Origin: Candidatus Methylomirabilis tolerans | Lineage (GTDB): Bacteria > Methylomirabilota > Methylomirabilia > Methylomirabilales > Methylomirabilaceae | Length of the DNA: 64,000 nt | Reading direction: 5' to 3' | NCBI GenBank assembly: GCA_019912425.1 | Contig: JAIOIU010000029.1 | Coordinates: forward strand, 29,794-93,793 | In this document: positions 1-8,650 of the stretch, in pieces | Numbering within the stretch: position 1 is the stretch's first letter | Layout of the letters: the number at the start of each line of letters is the position of its first letter | The notes under the pieces: generated by a model | What the model saw: the letters and a program-made list of their open reading frames with translations, nothing else | Told to the model about the DNA's origin: nothing | The model's database searches: none | Translations under genes and position numbers: made by a program

Positions 1-107
1 CGAGACCGGGCTCGTTCGATCGCCTCACCAAGCGGATTCCTCTCCGCTCCCAGGGGGGTCCTCATCATCGTACTGATCCGCCAATCTCTTTCAGATGGTA
101 TCGGCAT
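1..107 (-). CDS. Partial unknown protein (N-terminus only)
   Basis: An open frame starts at ATG 107-105 and runs off the window edge without a stop, giving about 35 residues beginning MPIPSERDWRIST. It lies five bases after the hpnH stop, and a GGAG lies about eight bases before the ATG. It is therefore probably the next gene of the same operon. The visible residues carry no motif that I recognise, so no function is offered. Confidence 0.55.
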   Translation of the reverse strand, partial: MPIPSERDWRISTMMRTPLGAERNPLGEAIERARS

Positions 108-112
108 GGCGC

Positions 113-1114
113 CTACTCCAAAAAGTTCCAGATGGCCATCCTGAGCATGTCCTTCGGGCTGTTTCGGAGCCCGCGAACGACGGAGGCCTCGAAGCCGGAG
201 TGCATCTTACAGTTCTGGCAGCGCGGGTCCTGGCGCGACTCCCAGTAGTCCCAATCCATACTTTGCCAGAACTCCTCAAACGTCCGGAAGTACTTCTCCT
301 CGATCAGGTAGCACGGCCCTTTCCAGCCTTGTGGGGTATAGGTCACCGTGCTCCATGGTGAGCAGGGGTACTCCCGCAGGCCGGCCGCAAATTCGAGAAA
401 CATCGGGGTGGAGGTCAGTCGATACCGCTTCGACAGATCGAGAACCCTGCGGAACTTTTGGTGGATCTCCTCGCGAGCCAGAAAGAAATCGGACTCGATC
501 GAGGCATACTGATACCCAGGGGTGAGGAGCATTCCGTCCACCTGATACTCCCGCAGCAGGCGGCACAGCGCCTCGATCTCGTCAAGATTGGTCTCCTTGA
601 AGATGGTCGTGTTTGTCGTCACCCGGTAGCCCAACCGCTTGCCTTCCTTGATCATCTCGAGCGCCTTATCGAAGACACCTTCCCTGTCGCAGACCTGATC
701 GTGGGTCCGTCTCAGCCCGTCCATGTGGATGTTGAGAGTAAGCCGATTATGCGGCGCAATCTGGCCGTAGACGTTTCGATCAAGGAGCAACCCATTCGTA
801 CATAGATAAATGTGCCGCTTGCGGGCAATAGTTCCCTCCACCAGCTCTTTCAGCTCAGGGTAGATCGTGGGCTCTCCACCGCAGAGCGAGACGACCGGGG
901 CGCCAGAGTCATCCGCCGCCTTCAGACACTCCTCCAGCGTCAATCGGTCCTCGATGCTCCCGGTATGCCGCTCAACGGAGCAGCCCAGACAGGCCAGGTT
1001 GCACGTGTAGAGCGGTTCGAGCATGAGGACGAACGGATACCGCGTGTTGCCTTTGAGCCCGTGGCGGATCTGGTGCTGGATCATATCGGTCGTGATGTGC
1101 AGTGGAAACCTCAT
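113..1114 (-). CDS. hpnH: Adenosyl-hopene transferase HpnH (radical SAM)
   Basis: This is a 333-residue radical SAM protein that matches HpnH. HpnH adds the adenosyl group of S-adenosylmethionine to diploptene, the first step toward side-chain-extended hopanoids. The cluster motif CNLACLGC (C38, C42, C45) has the CxxxCxxC spacing, followed by a GGEPT motif typical of SAM binding; a second set of cysteines near the C-terminus (CQNCKMHSGFE) resembles an auxiliary motif of the family. I chose ATG 1114 (MRFPLHITTDM) over the longer frame from 1183. The family starts there, a GGAG lies upstream, and the extra residues overlap the true end of the carotenoid gene. That gene's stop overlaps this start as ATGA, so translation is probably coupled. 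Confidence 0.92.
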   Translation of the reverse strand: MRFPLHITTDMIQHQIRHGLKGNTRYPFVLMLEPLYTCNLACLGCSVERHTGSIEDRLTLEECLKAADDSGAPVVSLCGGEPTIYPELKELVEGTIARKRHIYLCTNGLLLDRNVYGQIAPHNRLTLNIHMDGLRRTHDQVCDREGVFDKALEMIKEGKRLGYRVTTNTTIFKETNLDEIEALCRLLREYQVDGMLLTPGYQYASIESDFFLAREEIHQKFRRVLDLSKRYRLTSTPMFLEFAAGLREYPCSPWSTVTYTPQGWKGPCYLIEEKYFRTFEEFWQSMDWDYWESRQDPRCQNCKMHSGFEASVVRGLRNSPKDMLRMAIWNFLE

Positions 1115-1261
1115 GAGAGTACTCCATGACTGACAAATCTTCGCGCTACCCTCCACTGCCAGCAGCGTGTGAAGACCATCCACGTAATTGGGATGTACAG
1201 GAAGATCCCGGTTATCCCAAGCAGCATCTCGCCAATGGCAAAGGTCATCATGAGGTTAAAA
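1111..1261 (-). other. Displaced C-terminal coding of the carotenoid gene (out of frame)
   Basis: After the stop of the upstream carotenoid frame, a third reading frame continues without interruption from the TTTT run at 1261-1258 to a TGA at 1113-1111. It encodes a hydrophobic segment beginning NLMMTFAIGEMLLG. A short piece in another frame (LCGVMLYYLILAF, about 1297-1258) bridges the two. Together they read as the missing last transmembrane part of the DUF422 protein. Two single-base changes, one near 1290-1305 and one in the T run, would restore one frame ending in ATGA overlap with hpnH. These are real mutations or sequencing errors. Confidence 0.75.
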
Positions 1262-1910
1262 GGCCAGGATCAGGTAGTAGAGCATGACGCCACACAGGAT
1301 CGGTCACTCCCTGGTCTAAGGTCGGCTCAGCCGCCAGACCACGATCGATCTGTTGAAATGAGGCGATTGTCACAAATCCTGTAATCGCCCATCCGAAGAA
1401 GTTGGTGAGCGGTACGCTAAAGAAGAACCCGGGTTCCGGATATTCGTAGATCTCCCCCAGGAACCAGTGATCTCCCCTCAGCGCGACAAGCTCGATCGCC
1501 GTGTCGATCAGCATGAACACAAAGGCTGTCAGCACCAGGATCGGCCAGGATCGGCGTACGGCGGTCACCTCTCGCTCGCTGGCGCCGACAGGCAGTCTGA
1601 GCCATTGCGCCAGCGTGAAGCTGACGTAGGCCAGAAAGGCGAGTGAAAGAGCATCCATGAACGGGACATTGCTGATCCACAGCTCACGGCCCTTGGTGTC
1701 GGAAATATAACTGTAGACACCGAAAGGAATCCCGGTTCTGGTGGAGGAATACTCGGCCAAAGAGGCTACTACCCAGGCGAGCCCGGTCAACAGCGCAGTC
1801 CGCCGCCACCCGATGGCGACAGATGCCGCCGTCAGATAGAACGCCAGAAAAAGAAACGCGTAGGGTCTCAGAAGAACCGTAACAACAAGGAGTTGGATCG
1901 CTTCCGCCAT
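1248..1910 (-). CDS. Carotenoid biosynthesis protein, DUF422/CruF-like, 3' end frameshifted
   Basis: An integral membrane protein of the carotenoid biosynthesis (DUF422, CruF-type hydratase) family. It shows about six hydrophobic helices and the motifs STRTGIPFGVY, NVPFMDA and an acidic DxxxE helix near IDTAIELVA. The open frame gives 220 residues and ends in a non-family tail after QGVTDP. The expected end lies in other frames down to 1111 (see the adjacent entry), for about 260 residues in all. A GGGAG lies just before ATG 1910. The intact gene would be translationally coupled to hpnH, so carotenoid and hopanoid synthesis appear to share an operon. Substrate is unknown. Confidence 0.8.
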   Translation of the reverse strand: MAEAIQLLVVTVLLRPYAFLFLAFYLTAASVAIGWRRTALLTGLAWVVASLAEYSSTRTGIPFGVYSYISDTKGRELWISNVPFMDALSLAFLAYVSFTLAQWLRLPVGASEREVTAVRRSWPILVLTAFVFMLIDTAIELVALRGDHWFLGEIYEYPEPGFFFSVPLTNFFGWAITGFVTIASFQQIDRGLAAEPTLDQGVTDPVWRHALLPDPGLLTS

Positions 1911-2422
1911 TCAGCTCCCTCGTAGTAGCCGGCCAACTTCAGAATAGCCGTCAGCAATCAGCGCTCAGCCCCCGAAAGGATGCAAGGGGCAAGGGGTAGC
2001 CTGATGATAGAATACTATCGTGCCCTGCATCCTGCATGAATAGCCATGATTGCAGCAGTAGGTCAGCGGGTCAGGGGCGAAGTCGATACCCAGCCTTAAG
2101 GGTTCTCCGGCCATCGGGAATGGATACTACCCCAAGGGTAGGGTGCATTCCAAGCCGCAAACCTACCGTATTGTGGCAATATAGGCCACTAAGACTGATC
2201 AGCCATTGGCCGTTCACGCAGATTTTTTATTATATCACATCCAATATGGCGTTGACAATCTGAAAAGAGCGCCCCCATAAGGCGCTGCCGCACTACGGCG
2301 TACGACAATGTATTTCCTGAGCAAGGCAGGTAGAAGGACTGAAGGCTGAAGGAAGTAAGGAGCTATACCTAAAAGCCTTCAGTCTAAACTCCTAACTGCT
2401 GAACGCTATTTTCTAGGGTTGA
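1911..2422. other. Intergenic region with an 11-bp inverted repeat
   Basis: About 500 bases with no convincing gene. It lies between the carotenoid gene start and the 3' end of the aminotransferase gene, which are on the same strand. A perfect inverted repeat GACTGAAGGCT (2337-2347) / AGCCTTCAGTC (2374-2384) could form a hairpin after the aminotransferase stop, but no T-rich tail follows on the minus strand. A CAGCAATCAGC motif near 1951 recurs near 16777, suggesting dispersed repeat debris. Confidence 0.5.
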
Positions 2423-3550
2423 TCAGGACGATCGTTCCCCGTAGAACGTTTGCAAGGCATCCACCACATATTCCTGCATCGGCTGGGTCAGTTCCGGATA
2501 GATCGGTAAGGCCAATGCCTCTTTCGCAGCCCGTTCGGATACCGGCATATCCCCCTCCTTGTATCCCAGATACTCGAAGCAGACCTGAAGATGGAGGGGC
2601 CGGGGGTAGTAAATGTCGTGCCCGATCCCTCGGGACTCCAGGAAGCGGCTCAACTCATCTCGCCTTGAAACTCTCACGACATATTGATTGAACACGTGCC
2701 GTTCATTCCTGGGAAGTTCCGGAAGCCGAATCCGGCACTCCAAGCCCCTTTCGCGGAAGAGGGCGTCGTACCGCTCGGCATTGATGATCCGCTGCTTCGT
2801 CCACTGGTCAAGGTGTTGGAGCTTGACGGCCAGAAGGACCGCTTGCAGTTCGTCAAGACGGAAGTTACCGCCTAGAAGGGAGTGGAGATATTTGGTCGAC
2901 GCCCCGTGATTCCGCAAAGCAAAGAGTGTTGAAGCCAGGGAAGAGTCGTTCGTGGTAACCATTCCACCGTCACCGAATCCACCCAGGTTCTTTGTAGGAT
3001 AAAACGAGAAACAACCCAAGAGCCCAATGCAACCGGCCATTCGGCCGAATTCGTCCTCTGCTCCAATGGCCTGGGCGGCATCTTCTATCACGGCGATTTG
3101 ATGCTGAGCGGCCAGCGTGCGAATCGGCTCCATCTCCGCGCAGCGACCGAACAGATGGACCGGGAGGATGGCGCGGGTCCGTTCCGTGATCCGGTCGGCA
3201 ATCAGCTTCGGGTCGATAGTGAAACGAGCCGGATCGATATCGACGAAAACCGGCCTAGCCCCAGATCGAGCGATGGATCCCGCCGTCGCGATGAAGGTAT
3301 ACGGGGTCGTGATGACCTCATCTCCAGATCCGATGCCCAGGGCCATGAGGGCCAGCAGGAGGGCGTCGGTACCTGAGGAGACGCCAACCGCGCAACGAGC
3401 GCCACAATACCGCGCAATCTCATCCTCGAGCCGGTGAACCTGAGGGCCAAGGATGAACTGCTGATTGTCGCACACCTCATCGATCGCGCGTCTGATCTCG
3501 CTCTTGATAGCGGCGTATTGTACTTTTAGATCGAAGAAAGGCACCCGCAT
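2423..3550 (-). CDS. DegT/DnrJ/EryC1/StrS-family sugar aminotransferase
   Basis: A 375-residue PLP-dependent aminotransferase of the type that makes amino sugars on nucleotide-linked keto-sugars for surface polysaccharides. Visible family marks are SSGTDALLLAL near residue 59, EDAAQAIGA with the PLP-ring aspartate at about 157, and the Schiff-base lysine K187 in FYPTKNLGG. Length is normal and start ATG 3550 agrees with the family start (VPFFDLKVQY). No glycosyltransferase or nucleotide-sugar gene is adjacent, so the exact sugar cannot be named; WbpE/FdtB-like enzymes are the nearest in character. Confidence 0.9.
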   Translation of the reverse strand: MRVPFFDLKVQYAAIKSEIRRAIDEVCDNQQFILGPQVHRLEDEIARYCGARCAVGVSSGTDALLLALMALGIGSGDEVITTPYTFIATAGSIARSGARPVFVDIDPARFTIDPKLIADRITERTRAILPVHLFGRCAEMEPIRTLAAQHQIAVIEDAAQAIGAEDEFGRMAGCIGLLGCFSFYPTKNLGGFGDGGMVTTNDSSLASTLFALRNHGASTKYLHSLLGGNFRLDELQAVLLAVKLQHLDQWTKQRIINAERYDALFRERGLECRIRLPELPRNERHVFNQYVVRVSRRDELSRFLESRGIGHDIYYPRPLHLQVCFEYLGYKEGDMPVSERAAKEALALPIYPELTQPMQEYVVDALQTFYGERSS

Positions 3551-3748
3551 GTATTCGCATCCGTCAAAGAGGACATCTCTACTGCTTACCCACCCCCTGC
3601 TATGTTCGAAATTCTACGCACGTCTGAGGCTGAAGTCTACAGCTTTTTCGCGTTGGCACTACGTGAGCGAATCCGTAGTTCGGAGGCTGGAAACGCAACA
3701 TGCTGCGAACGCTTCGAAACAAATTCGACTCCTCCCTCTATTTTTTTC

Positions 3749-3776
3749 TTGCAATTCTGTCAAAACGCGATATAAG
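3749..3776 (+). promoter_or_regulatory. Likely sigma-70 promoter for the speD operon
   Basis: TTGCAA (3749-3754) and TATAAG (3771-3776) are 16 bases apart, about 65 bases before the preferred speD start. The match is moderate at -35 and good at -10. It lies in a 291-base gap with no other gene. Confidence 0.45.
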
Positions 3777-3841
3777 GCATTTGATCGGAAACGTACGGGG
3801 AGGTGGGTATCGAACAACAATTTTACGAGGGGGGTAGATCG

Positions 3842-4276
3842 TTGCAAGCACTCGGGAAACACCTGTTAGTGGAACTACACGGTTGTAACCCGGAGTCGCT
3901 GAAAAAAGCTGATGTCGTCAAAGATATCCTGGTTTGCGCGGCGAATGCCTGCAAGGCCACTATCGTTGACACCTCCTTTCATGAATTCAATCCTTTCGGT
4001 GTGAGCGGCGTGGTCGTGATTGCCGAATCTCACATCTCCATTCACACCTGGCCCGAATATCGGTATGCGGCGGTTGATATCTTTACCTGCGGAGATGTCC
4101 TCAGGCCGGAGGTGGCGGTTGAGTATATTGCCGCTCGCTTTCGCTGCAGGAATCCATCGGTTGTCGAAGTGCGGCGAGGCGTTATCCCAGGCCATACAGG
4201 AAAACTGATGCACAAACTCAGCTCATCCATGGAGAAGGCTGTCGATGCCGATCAAGAACTTTCGCTGGTTCATTGA
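3842..4276 (+). CDS. speD: S-adenosylmethionine decarboxylase proenzyme
   Basis: A class 1B (short bacterial) AdoMet decarboxylase, made as a proenzyme that cuts itself to form a pyruvoyl cofactor. It supplies decarboxylated AdoMet, the aminopropyl donor for spermidine-type polyamines. The self-cleavage site is in the motif AESHISIHTWPE, between E62 and S63, followed by a conserved FTCG. I chose TTG 3842 (MQALGKHLL, 144 residues) rather than GTG 3803. Family members start about four residues before LGKHLL, and a GAGGGGGG lies seven bases upstream of the TTG. The gene overlaps speE by 32 bases, so the two are co-expressed. Confidence 0.92.
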   Translation: MQALGKHLLVELHGCNPESLKKADVVKDILVCAANACKATIVDTSFHEFNPFGVSGVVVIAESHISIHTWPEYRYAAVDIFTCGDVLRPEVAVEYIAARFRCRNPSVVEVRRGVIPGHTGKLMHKLSSSMEKAVDADQELSLVH

Positions 4277-5162
4277 AGCGTTAAGCCCTGAGGAGGGGCA
4301 CCTGCACGGGATTCAACGAGTTCTGTTCTCTTCCCAGACTCCTTTCCAGTCACTTGACATCATGGAACTCGGCAGCTACGGGAAGGCTCTCGTGCTTGAC
4401 GGCAAGGTTCAGTCGAGCCTCCTTGATGAGTTTATCTACCACGAAACATTAGTCCATCCGGCGATGCTCAGTCATCCCGCCCCCAAAAGGGTGTTCATCG
4501 TGGGCGGCGGGGAAGGGGCCACATTACGGGAAGTGCTTCGACACCCCACGGTAGAACGGGCCCTGATGGTGGACATCGATGAGGAAGTCGTCAACCGATG
4601 TAAGGAGTTACTGCCCGAGTGGCATAAGGGCGCATTCGACGATCCGCGCGCCGAGATTCGCTTCCTGGACGCCAGACGATATCTGGAAGAGACAGACGAG
4701 CGGTTCGACGTGATCATTATCGACATCTCGGAACCGGTCGAAGAGGGTCCGGCCTATCTCCTGTTCACACGGGAGTTCTATCATATCGTACACCGATGCT
4801 TGACGGATCAGGGGATCATCGCGCTGCAAGCAGGCTCGGTCAGCCTCTCCGAACTCTCCTGCTTTACTGCCATCCACCAGACTCTGCGGAGCGTATTCCC
4901 GGTCGTAGCTCCTTACTGGGCCACTATTCCCAGCTTTGCCCTTCCCTGGGGATTCTCTGTAGCCTCCAAACAGCCTGATCCGCGAGCGCTGGGACCGGAC
5001 ACGATCGATCGCCTTATTGCTGAGCGGATCGGACCCGACCTTCGGTATTACGATGGCCTGACACATCAAATGTCTTTTCTCCTCCCCAAGTATGTACGCC
5101 GACATCTCGAGGAGGAGAAACGGATCATCGAAGACAACCACCCCCTCTTTACCTTCCACTAA
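4245..5162 (+). CDS. speE: Spermidine/thermospermine-type aminopropyltransferase
   Basis: A 305-residue aminopropyltransferase that moves the aminopropyl group from decarboxylated AdoMet to an amine. The nucleotide-binding motif GGGEGATLREVLRH is at residues 87-100 and the catalytic aspartate region IIIDISEPVEEGPA is near 157-170. The usual spermidine synthases have a D-S/T-T-D-P motif here. The ISEPVEEGP form is closer to what I recall of thermospermine synthases (ACL5-like) and long-chain polyamine enzymes, so the product may be something other than spermidine. It starts inside the end of speD and is followed by the decarboxylase gene. Confidence 0.88.
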   Translation: MPIKNFRWFIEALSPEEGHLHGIQRVLFSSQTPFQSLDIMELGSYGKALVLDGKVQSSLLDEFIYHETLVHPAMLSHPAPKRVFIVGGGEGATLREVLRHPTVERALMVDIDEEVVNRCKELLPEWHKGAFDDPRAEIRFLDARRYLEETDERFDVIIIDISEPVEEGPAYLLFTREFYHIVHRCLTDQGIIALQAGSVSLSELSCFTAIHQTLRSVFPVVAPYWATIPSFALPWGFSVASKQPDPRALGPDTIDRLIAERIGPDLRYYDGLTHQMSFLLPKYVRRHLEEEKRIIEDNHPLFTFH

Positions 5163-5167
5163 TAAAA

Positions 5168-5370
5168 AACAGGGGATAGGGTGAAGGGGATAGAGTTGAG
5201 GGGTAGTGGTGGTCAGGGTCTTGAATCCGATAGCAGCCTAAGCTGCATGGCTTCCCCAATATCGATTTCTTTCATGTTTTTCCTTTCCTCTACCCTCTAC
5301 CCTCTACCCTCTACCCTGCTTTTCTACTCTCTCTATACCCTATCCCCTACACCCTATACCCTGCTCTTCT
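5168..5370. repeat. Intergenic inverted repeat, CAGGGTATAGGG family, copy 1
   Basis: A G-rich left arm starting AACAGGGGATAGGGTG (about 5168-5195) and a C-rich right arm ending ATACCCTGCTCTTCT face each other across a spacer. The right arm contains four tandem CTACCCT units at about 5290-5320. It ends one base before the next start codon. This is the longest of five copies seen in the window. Confidence 0.7.
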
Positions 5371-5371
5371 A

Positions 5372-6835
5372 ATGGTTCCCGAACGACAGTACAGAACGCC
5401 CCTCTTCGATGCGATGGTCAACCTCGCAGAGAGCCGGAAGGTCTCCTTCCACACTCCGGGGCATAAGAGCGGCAAGGGCATCTCTACGCGTTTCCGAAAG
5501 TTCGTCGGCCCCAAGATCTTCACGATCGACCTGACAACGCTTGATGAGGTCGATTGCCTGCAGCGACCGGTCGGGGTCATCAAGGAGGCCCAGGAGCTGG
5601 CCGCCGAGGCGTATGGGGCTGACCATTCCTTCTTTCTGATCAACGGAACTACCGGGGGCAATCATGCAATGATTCTGTCTACCGCCAACCCGGGAGACGA
5701 GATTCTCATTGCAAGAAATGCGCACAAATCGATCCTGACCGGGATCATCCTCAGTGGCGCAACACCGCGGTTTTTCCTGCCGGCCTTCGATCAGGAACTA
5801 GGCATGTTGCTCAATGTGACGGTTGAAGATGTAGAACGCGTGACCGCCAAGTATCCGAAGGCCAAACTCCTCTCCCTGACCAGTCCCAATTACTACGGAG
5901 TCACGGCTGACTTGCGCGCCATTGTTTCCTTGGCTAAGCGCCGGGGGATTCTGGTTCTGGTAGATGAGGCCCACGGCCCCCACCTCCACTTCCACCCGAA
6001 ACTACCCACGTCAGCGCTCGATGCCGGGGCCGATCTCTGCGTTCAGTCTACCCATAAGATCTTGGGGGGGATGACCCAGTCCTCCATGCTGCATCTGAAG
6101 GGCCGCGCGATCGACCACCCAAGGGTTGTCAAGCTGTTGCTCCTGCTTCAAAGCACCAGCCCATCCTACATTCTGATGGCCTCCTTAGATTTGGCGAGAA
6201 TGCAGATGGCGACCGAAGGGGAGAAGCTTTTAGGCAAAGCCATCGATCTGGCACAAGACGCGAGGGACCGCATCAATCGGATTCCCGGTCTGTCCTGTTT
6301 TGGCGAGGCCGATTTACACGGTAGTGATTTCTTCCTGGATGTCACCAAACTCACCATCTGTGTCAAGAGGCTCGGTTTCAGCGGGTTTGAGGTCTCTGCC
6401 ATCCTGAACGCGGAGTTTGGTATTCAGGTGGAAATGGCCGACCTGTTTAATATTCTGGTGATCGTCAGTATCGGGGACAGAAGGGACGACCTGGATCGAT
6501 TGGTGGCGGCGCTGAGCAGCGTGGCCGAGCGCGGTGTCCGTTCCCAAGATCGGCAAGCCGTCCCCTCCCTGCTTCCGCCCTTAGGCCAGCAGTTTCATCT
6601 GTCTCCACGGGATGCCTTTTTTGCCCCCTCGGAATATCTACCGCTGACGAAGGCAGAAGGGCGCACCAGTGCCGACATCGTGACCATCTACCCCCCGGGG
6701 GTACCTGTCCTTGTGCCCGGCGAAGAGGTGGGATCTTCGGCTATCGACTACCTGCGCTCGCTCGCCTCCTATGGCGCAAGGATCGACGGAGTCCTGGAAC
6801 TGGATGAACCCCAGATTCGCGTTCTGCGCGATTGA
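5372..6835 (+). CDS. Orn/Lys/Arg decarboxylase family protein (SpeA-like)
   Basis: A 487-residue PLP-dependent decarboxylase of the aspartate-aminotransferase fold, the compact type represented by Bacillus arginine decarboxylase. It shows SFHTPGHKSG near residue 25, NGTTGGNHA (91-99), VDEAHG (197-202) and the PLP lysine K229 in STHKILGGMTQSS. The C-terminal domain ends with YPPGVPVLVPGE, typical of the family. Placed after speD and speE it completes a polyamine route, most likely arginine to agmatine, though ornithine or lysine cannot be excluded from sequence alone. Confidence 0.88.
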   Translation: MVPERQYRTPLFDAMVNLAESRKVSFHTPGHKSGKGISTRFRKFVGPKIFTIDLTTLDEVDCLQRPVGVIKEAQELAAEAYGADHSFFLINGTTGGNHAMILSTANPGDEILIARNAHKSILTGIILSGATPRFFLPAFDQELGMLLNVTVEDVERVTAKYPKAKLLSLTSPNYYGVTADLRAIVSLAKRRGILVLVDEAHGPHLHFHPKLPTSALDAGADLCVQSTHKILGGMTQSSMLHLKGRAIDHPRVVKLLLLLQSTSPSYILMASLDLARMQMATEGEKLLGKAIDLAQDARDRINRIPGLSCFGEADLHGSDFFLDVTKLTICVKRLGFSGFEVSAILNAEFGIQVEMADLFNILVIVSIGDRRDDLDRLVAALSSVAERGVRSQDRQAVPSLLPPLGQQFHLSPRDAFFAPSEYLPLTKAEGRTSADIVTIYPPGVPVLVPGEEVGSSAIDYLRSLASYGARIDGVLELDEPQIRVLRD

Positions 6836-6876
6836 GCCTACCTCCGTGAATTTTTCCATTGCTTTTTCACAACCTT

Positions 6877-6920
6877 TTCCTTATAGTTTGCCGTCCGATT
6901 CCTTATAGTGTGCCGTCCGA
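6877..6920 (+). repeat. Tandem direct repeat, 2 x 22 bp
   Basis: Two adjacent copies of a 22-base unit, TTCCTTATAGT-K-TGCCGTCCGA, at 6877-6898 and 6899-6920, differing only at one T/G position. They lie 46 bases before secD. Each unit contains TATAGT, so the pair could hold tandem -10 elements or a regulator site; I see no firm -35. Confidence 0.6.
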
Positions 6921-6966
6921 TTTTTCTCAAGACATTATAACTTCCTGAAGAAACGGCCAGAACATT

Positions 6967-8562
6967 ATGAAAAAAACTGTAACATGGAAGGTCCTCTCCC
7001 TTCTGCTGGCGACGGTGATAGCCGGTTACTATCTCTTCCCCACGCTATCCGGCCGGTCATCGCTCCCTTCGCTCCTGCCGCTGCTGCTTCCGCGGGCGGA
7101 ACGACTCAATCTTGGACTCGACCTGCAGGGGGGGATGCATCTGGTCCTGGACGTTGTAACCGAGAAGGCGGTAGAAAACAGCATCGATCGATTGGTTACT
7201 GAATTGCGCCGAGAAGCCGAGAAGGAGAATATTGCGGTCGAGCGAATGACCCGCGAGGGGGTTGACCGGATCAGGATCAGACTTCAGGAGAAGGAGGGTC
7301 TGCAGGGTCTGCAGCGCATCCTGAAGGGCCGTAGCAATCTGCAGCAGTCCAGCGGGACGGATCCGGCTGAACTGGTCCTGAGTCTCGCCTCGGGTGAACT
7401 AAAGCGCATGCAGGAGTCTGCTGTCCGACAAAGCCTGGAAACCATTCGGAATCGCATTGATCAGTTCGGCGTGGCCGAGCCTCACATCGTGCAGGAAGGC
7501 GACCGACGGATCATAGTCCAGCTTCCAGGGATCAAGGAACCGCAGCGGGCGATCAATCTGATCGGCAAAACCGCCCTCCTGGAGTTTAAATTAGTGGCCG
7601 AGGAGGTCGATCCGGCCGAGGCAGTGGCGGGAAAGATCTCGGAGAGCGATGAGCTTCTCTACCTGCGCCGTGCGGACGAACAGGAAAAGATGAGCAAGAT
7701 TCCTCTTGTTGTGCGGAGACAGGCCGTTTTGACGGGTGATCTACTCACCTCGGCCCAGGTACAGATCGATAGCCAAACCAATGAGCCGGTCGTTTCAATA
7801 GAATTTGATCGAGAGGGCGCGCGCCTCTTTGGCGAGGCGACGGCGGCTAACGTCGGCCGACGCCTGGCCATTGTTCTGGATGGCACCATCTACTCGGCGC
7901 CGGTCATCAGAGAGAAGATTACCGGCGGTAAGGCTCAGATCTCCGGAAGCTTTACCACGGAGGACGCCAGGGATCTGGCGATCGTACTGCGGGCCGGCGC
8001 CCTTCCCGCGCCTGTCAACATTATTTCGAATCTGACGGTTGGTCCATCGTTAGGCCAGGATTCTATCGAAAAGGGCGTACGAGCCGCGATCCTTGGCGGC
8101 GCCCTCGTCATTGCCTTCATGGCCATCTACTACAAGTTGTCCGGGGTCATCGCCAATCTTGCACTACTCTTGAATCTGATCTGGCTGGTGGGGGCTCTGG
8201 CCAGCCTCAGGGCGACGCTGACGCTCCCAGGCATTGCAGGTATCATCCTCGGGATCGGAATGGCGGTGGACTCGAACGTGCTGATCCTGGAGCGAATCCG
8301 TGAAGAGCTCCGATTGGGAAAAACTGTGAGGTCGGCCATCGACGGGGGGTATGACAAAGCATTCCTCACTATTATCGACTCTCATGTGACAACGCTGATT
8401 ACCGCGTTCGCACTGTTTTTGTTCGGAACGGGGCCGGTGAAAGGTTTTGCGGTTACGCTGAGCCTCGGGGTAATTTTTAATCTGGTGACCGCCTTAACGG
8501 GGACCAGAATAATCTACGACTGGATGACTTCGCGGTGGAACCTGAAAACGCTAAGTATCTAG
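6967..8562 (+). CDS. secD: Protein translocase subunit SecD
   Basis: A 531-residue RND-family membrane protein that works with SecF to pull exported proteins across the inner membrane using the proton gradient. It has one N-terminal helix followed by the LGLDLQGGMHLVLDV motif (about 51-65). A large periplasmic domain carries a NRIDQFGVAEP motif, and a C-terminal block of five helices includes GIGMAVDSNVLILERIREEL-type sequence. Length and motif order are normal. secF follows after an 88-base spacer filled by an intergenic repeat. Confidence 0.96.
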   Translation: MKKTVTWKVLSLLLATVIAGYYLFPTLSGRSSLPSLLPLLLPRAERLNLGLDLQGGMHLVLDVVTEKAVENSIDRLVTELRREAEKENIAVERMTREGVDRIRIRLQEKEGLQGLQRILKGRSNLQQSSGTDPAELVLSLASGELKRMQESAVRQSLETIRNRIDQFGVAEPHIVQEGDRRIIVQLPGIKEPQRAINLIGKTALLEFKLVAEEVDPAEAVAGKISESDELLYLRRADEQEKMSKIPLVVRRQAVLTGDLLTSAQVQIDSQTNEPVVSIEFDREGARLFGEATAANVGRRLAIVLDGTIYSAPVIREKITGGKAQISGSFTTEDARDLAIVLRAGALPAPVNIISNLTVGPSLGQDSIEKGVRAAILGGALVIAFMAIYYKLSGVIANLALLLNLIWLVGALASLRATLTLPGIAGIILGIGMAVDSNVLILERIREELRLGKTVRSAIDGGYDKAFLTIIDSHVTTLITAFALFLFGTGPVKGFAVTLSLGVIFNLVTALTGTRIIYDWMTSRWNLKTLSI

Positions 8563-8642
8563 GGGATAGGGTAAAGGGTATCGGGAAAAGCGGTGGCACG
8601 CAGGCTCCTAAACTATACCCTATACGCTACCCTAGACCCTGA
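8563..8642. repeat. Intergenic inverted repeat, CAGGGTATAGGG family, copy 2
   Basis: Left arm GGGGATAGGGTAAAGGGTAT and right arm CTATACCCTATACGCTACCC, separated by about 30 bases, fill the whole secD-secF gap and end directly before the secF ribosome-binding region. The arrangement matches the copies at 5168, 11516, 12795 and 32591. Confidence 0.7.
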
Positions 8643-8650
8643 GGTCTTAC

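Noticed and set aside
2036..2263. 75-residue plus-strand frame in the 1911-2422 gap
   Set aside because: No ribosome site, no family resemblance, and composition like non-coding sequence.
5289..5370. CRISPR-like or telomere-like array from tandem CTACCCT units
   Set aside because: Units are only seven bases and adjacent with no spacers; they form one arm of an intergenic inverted repeat.
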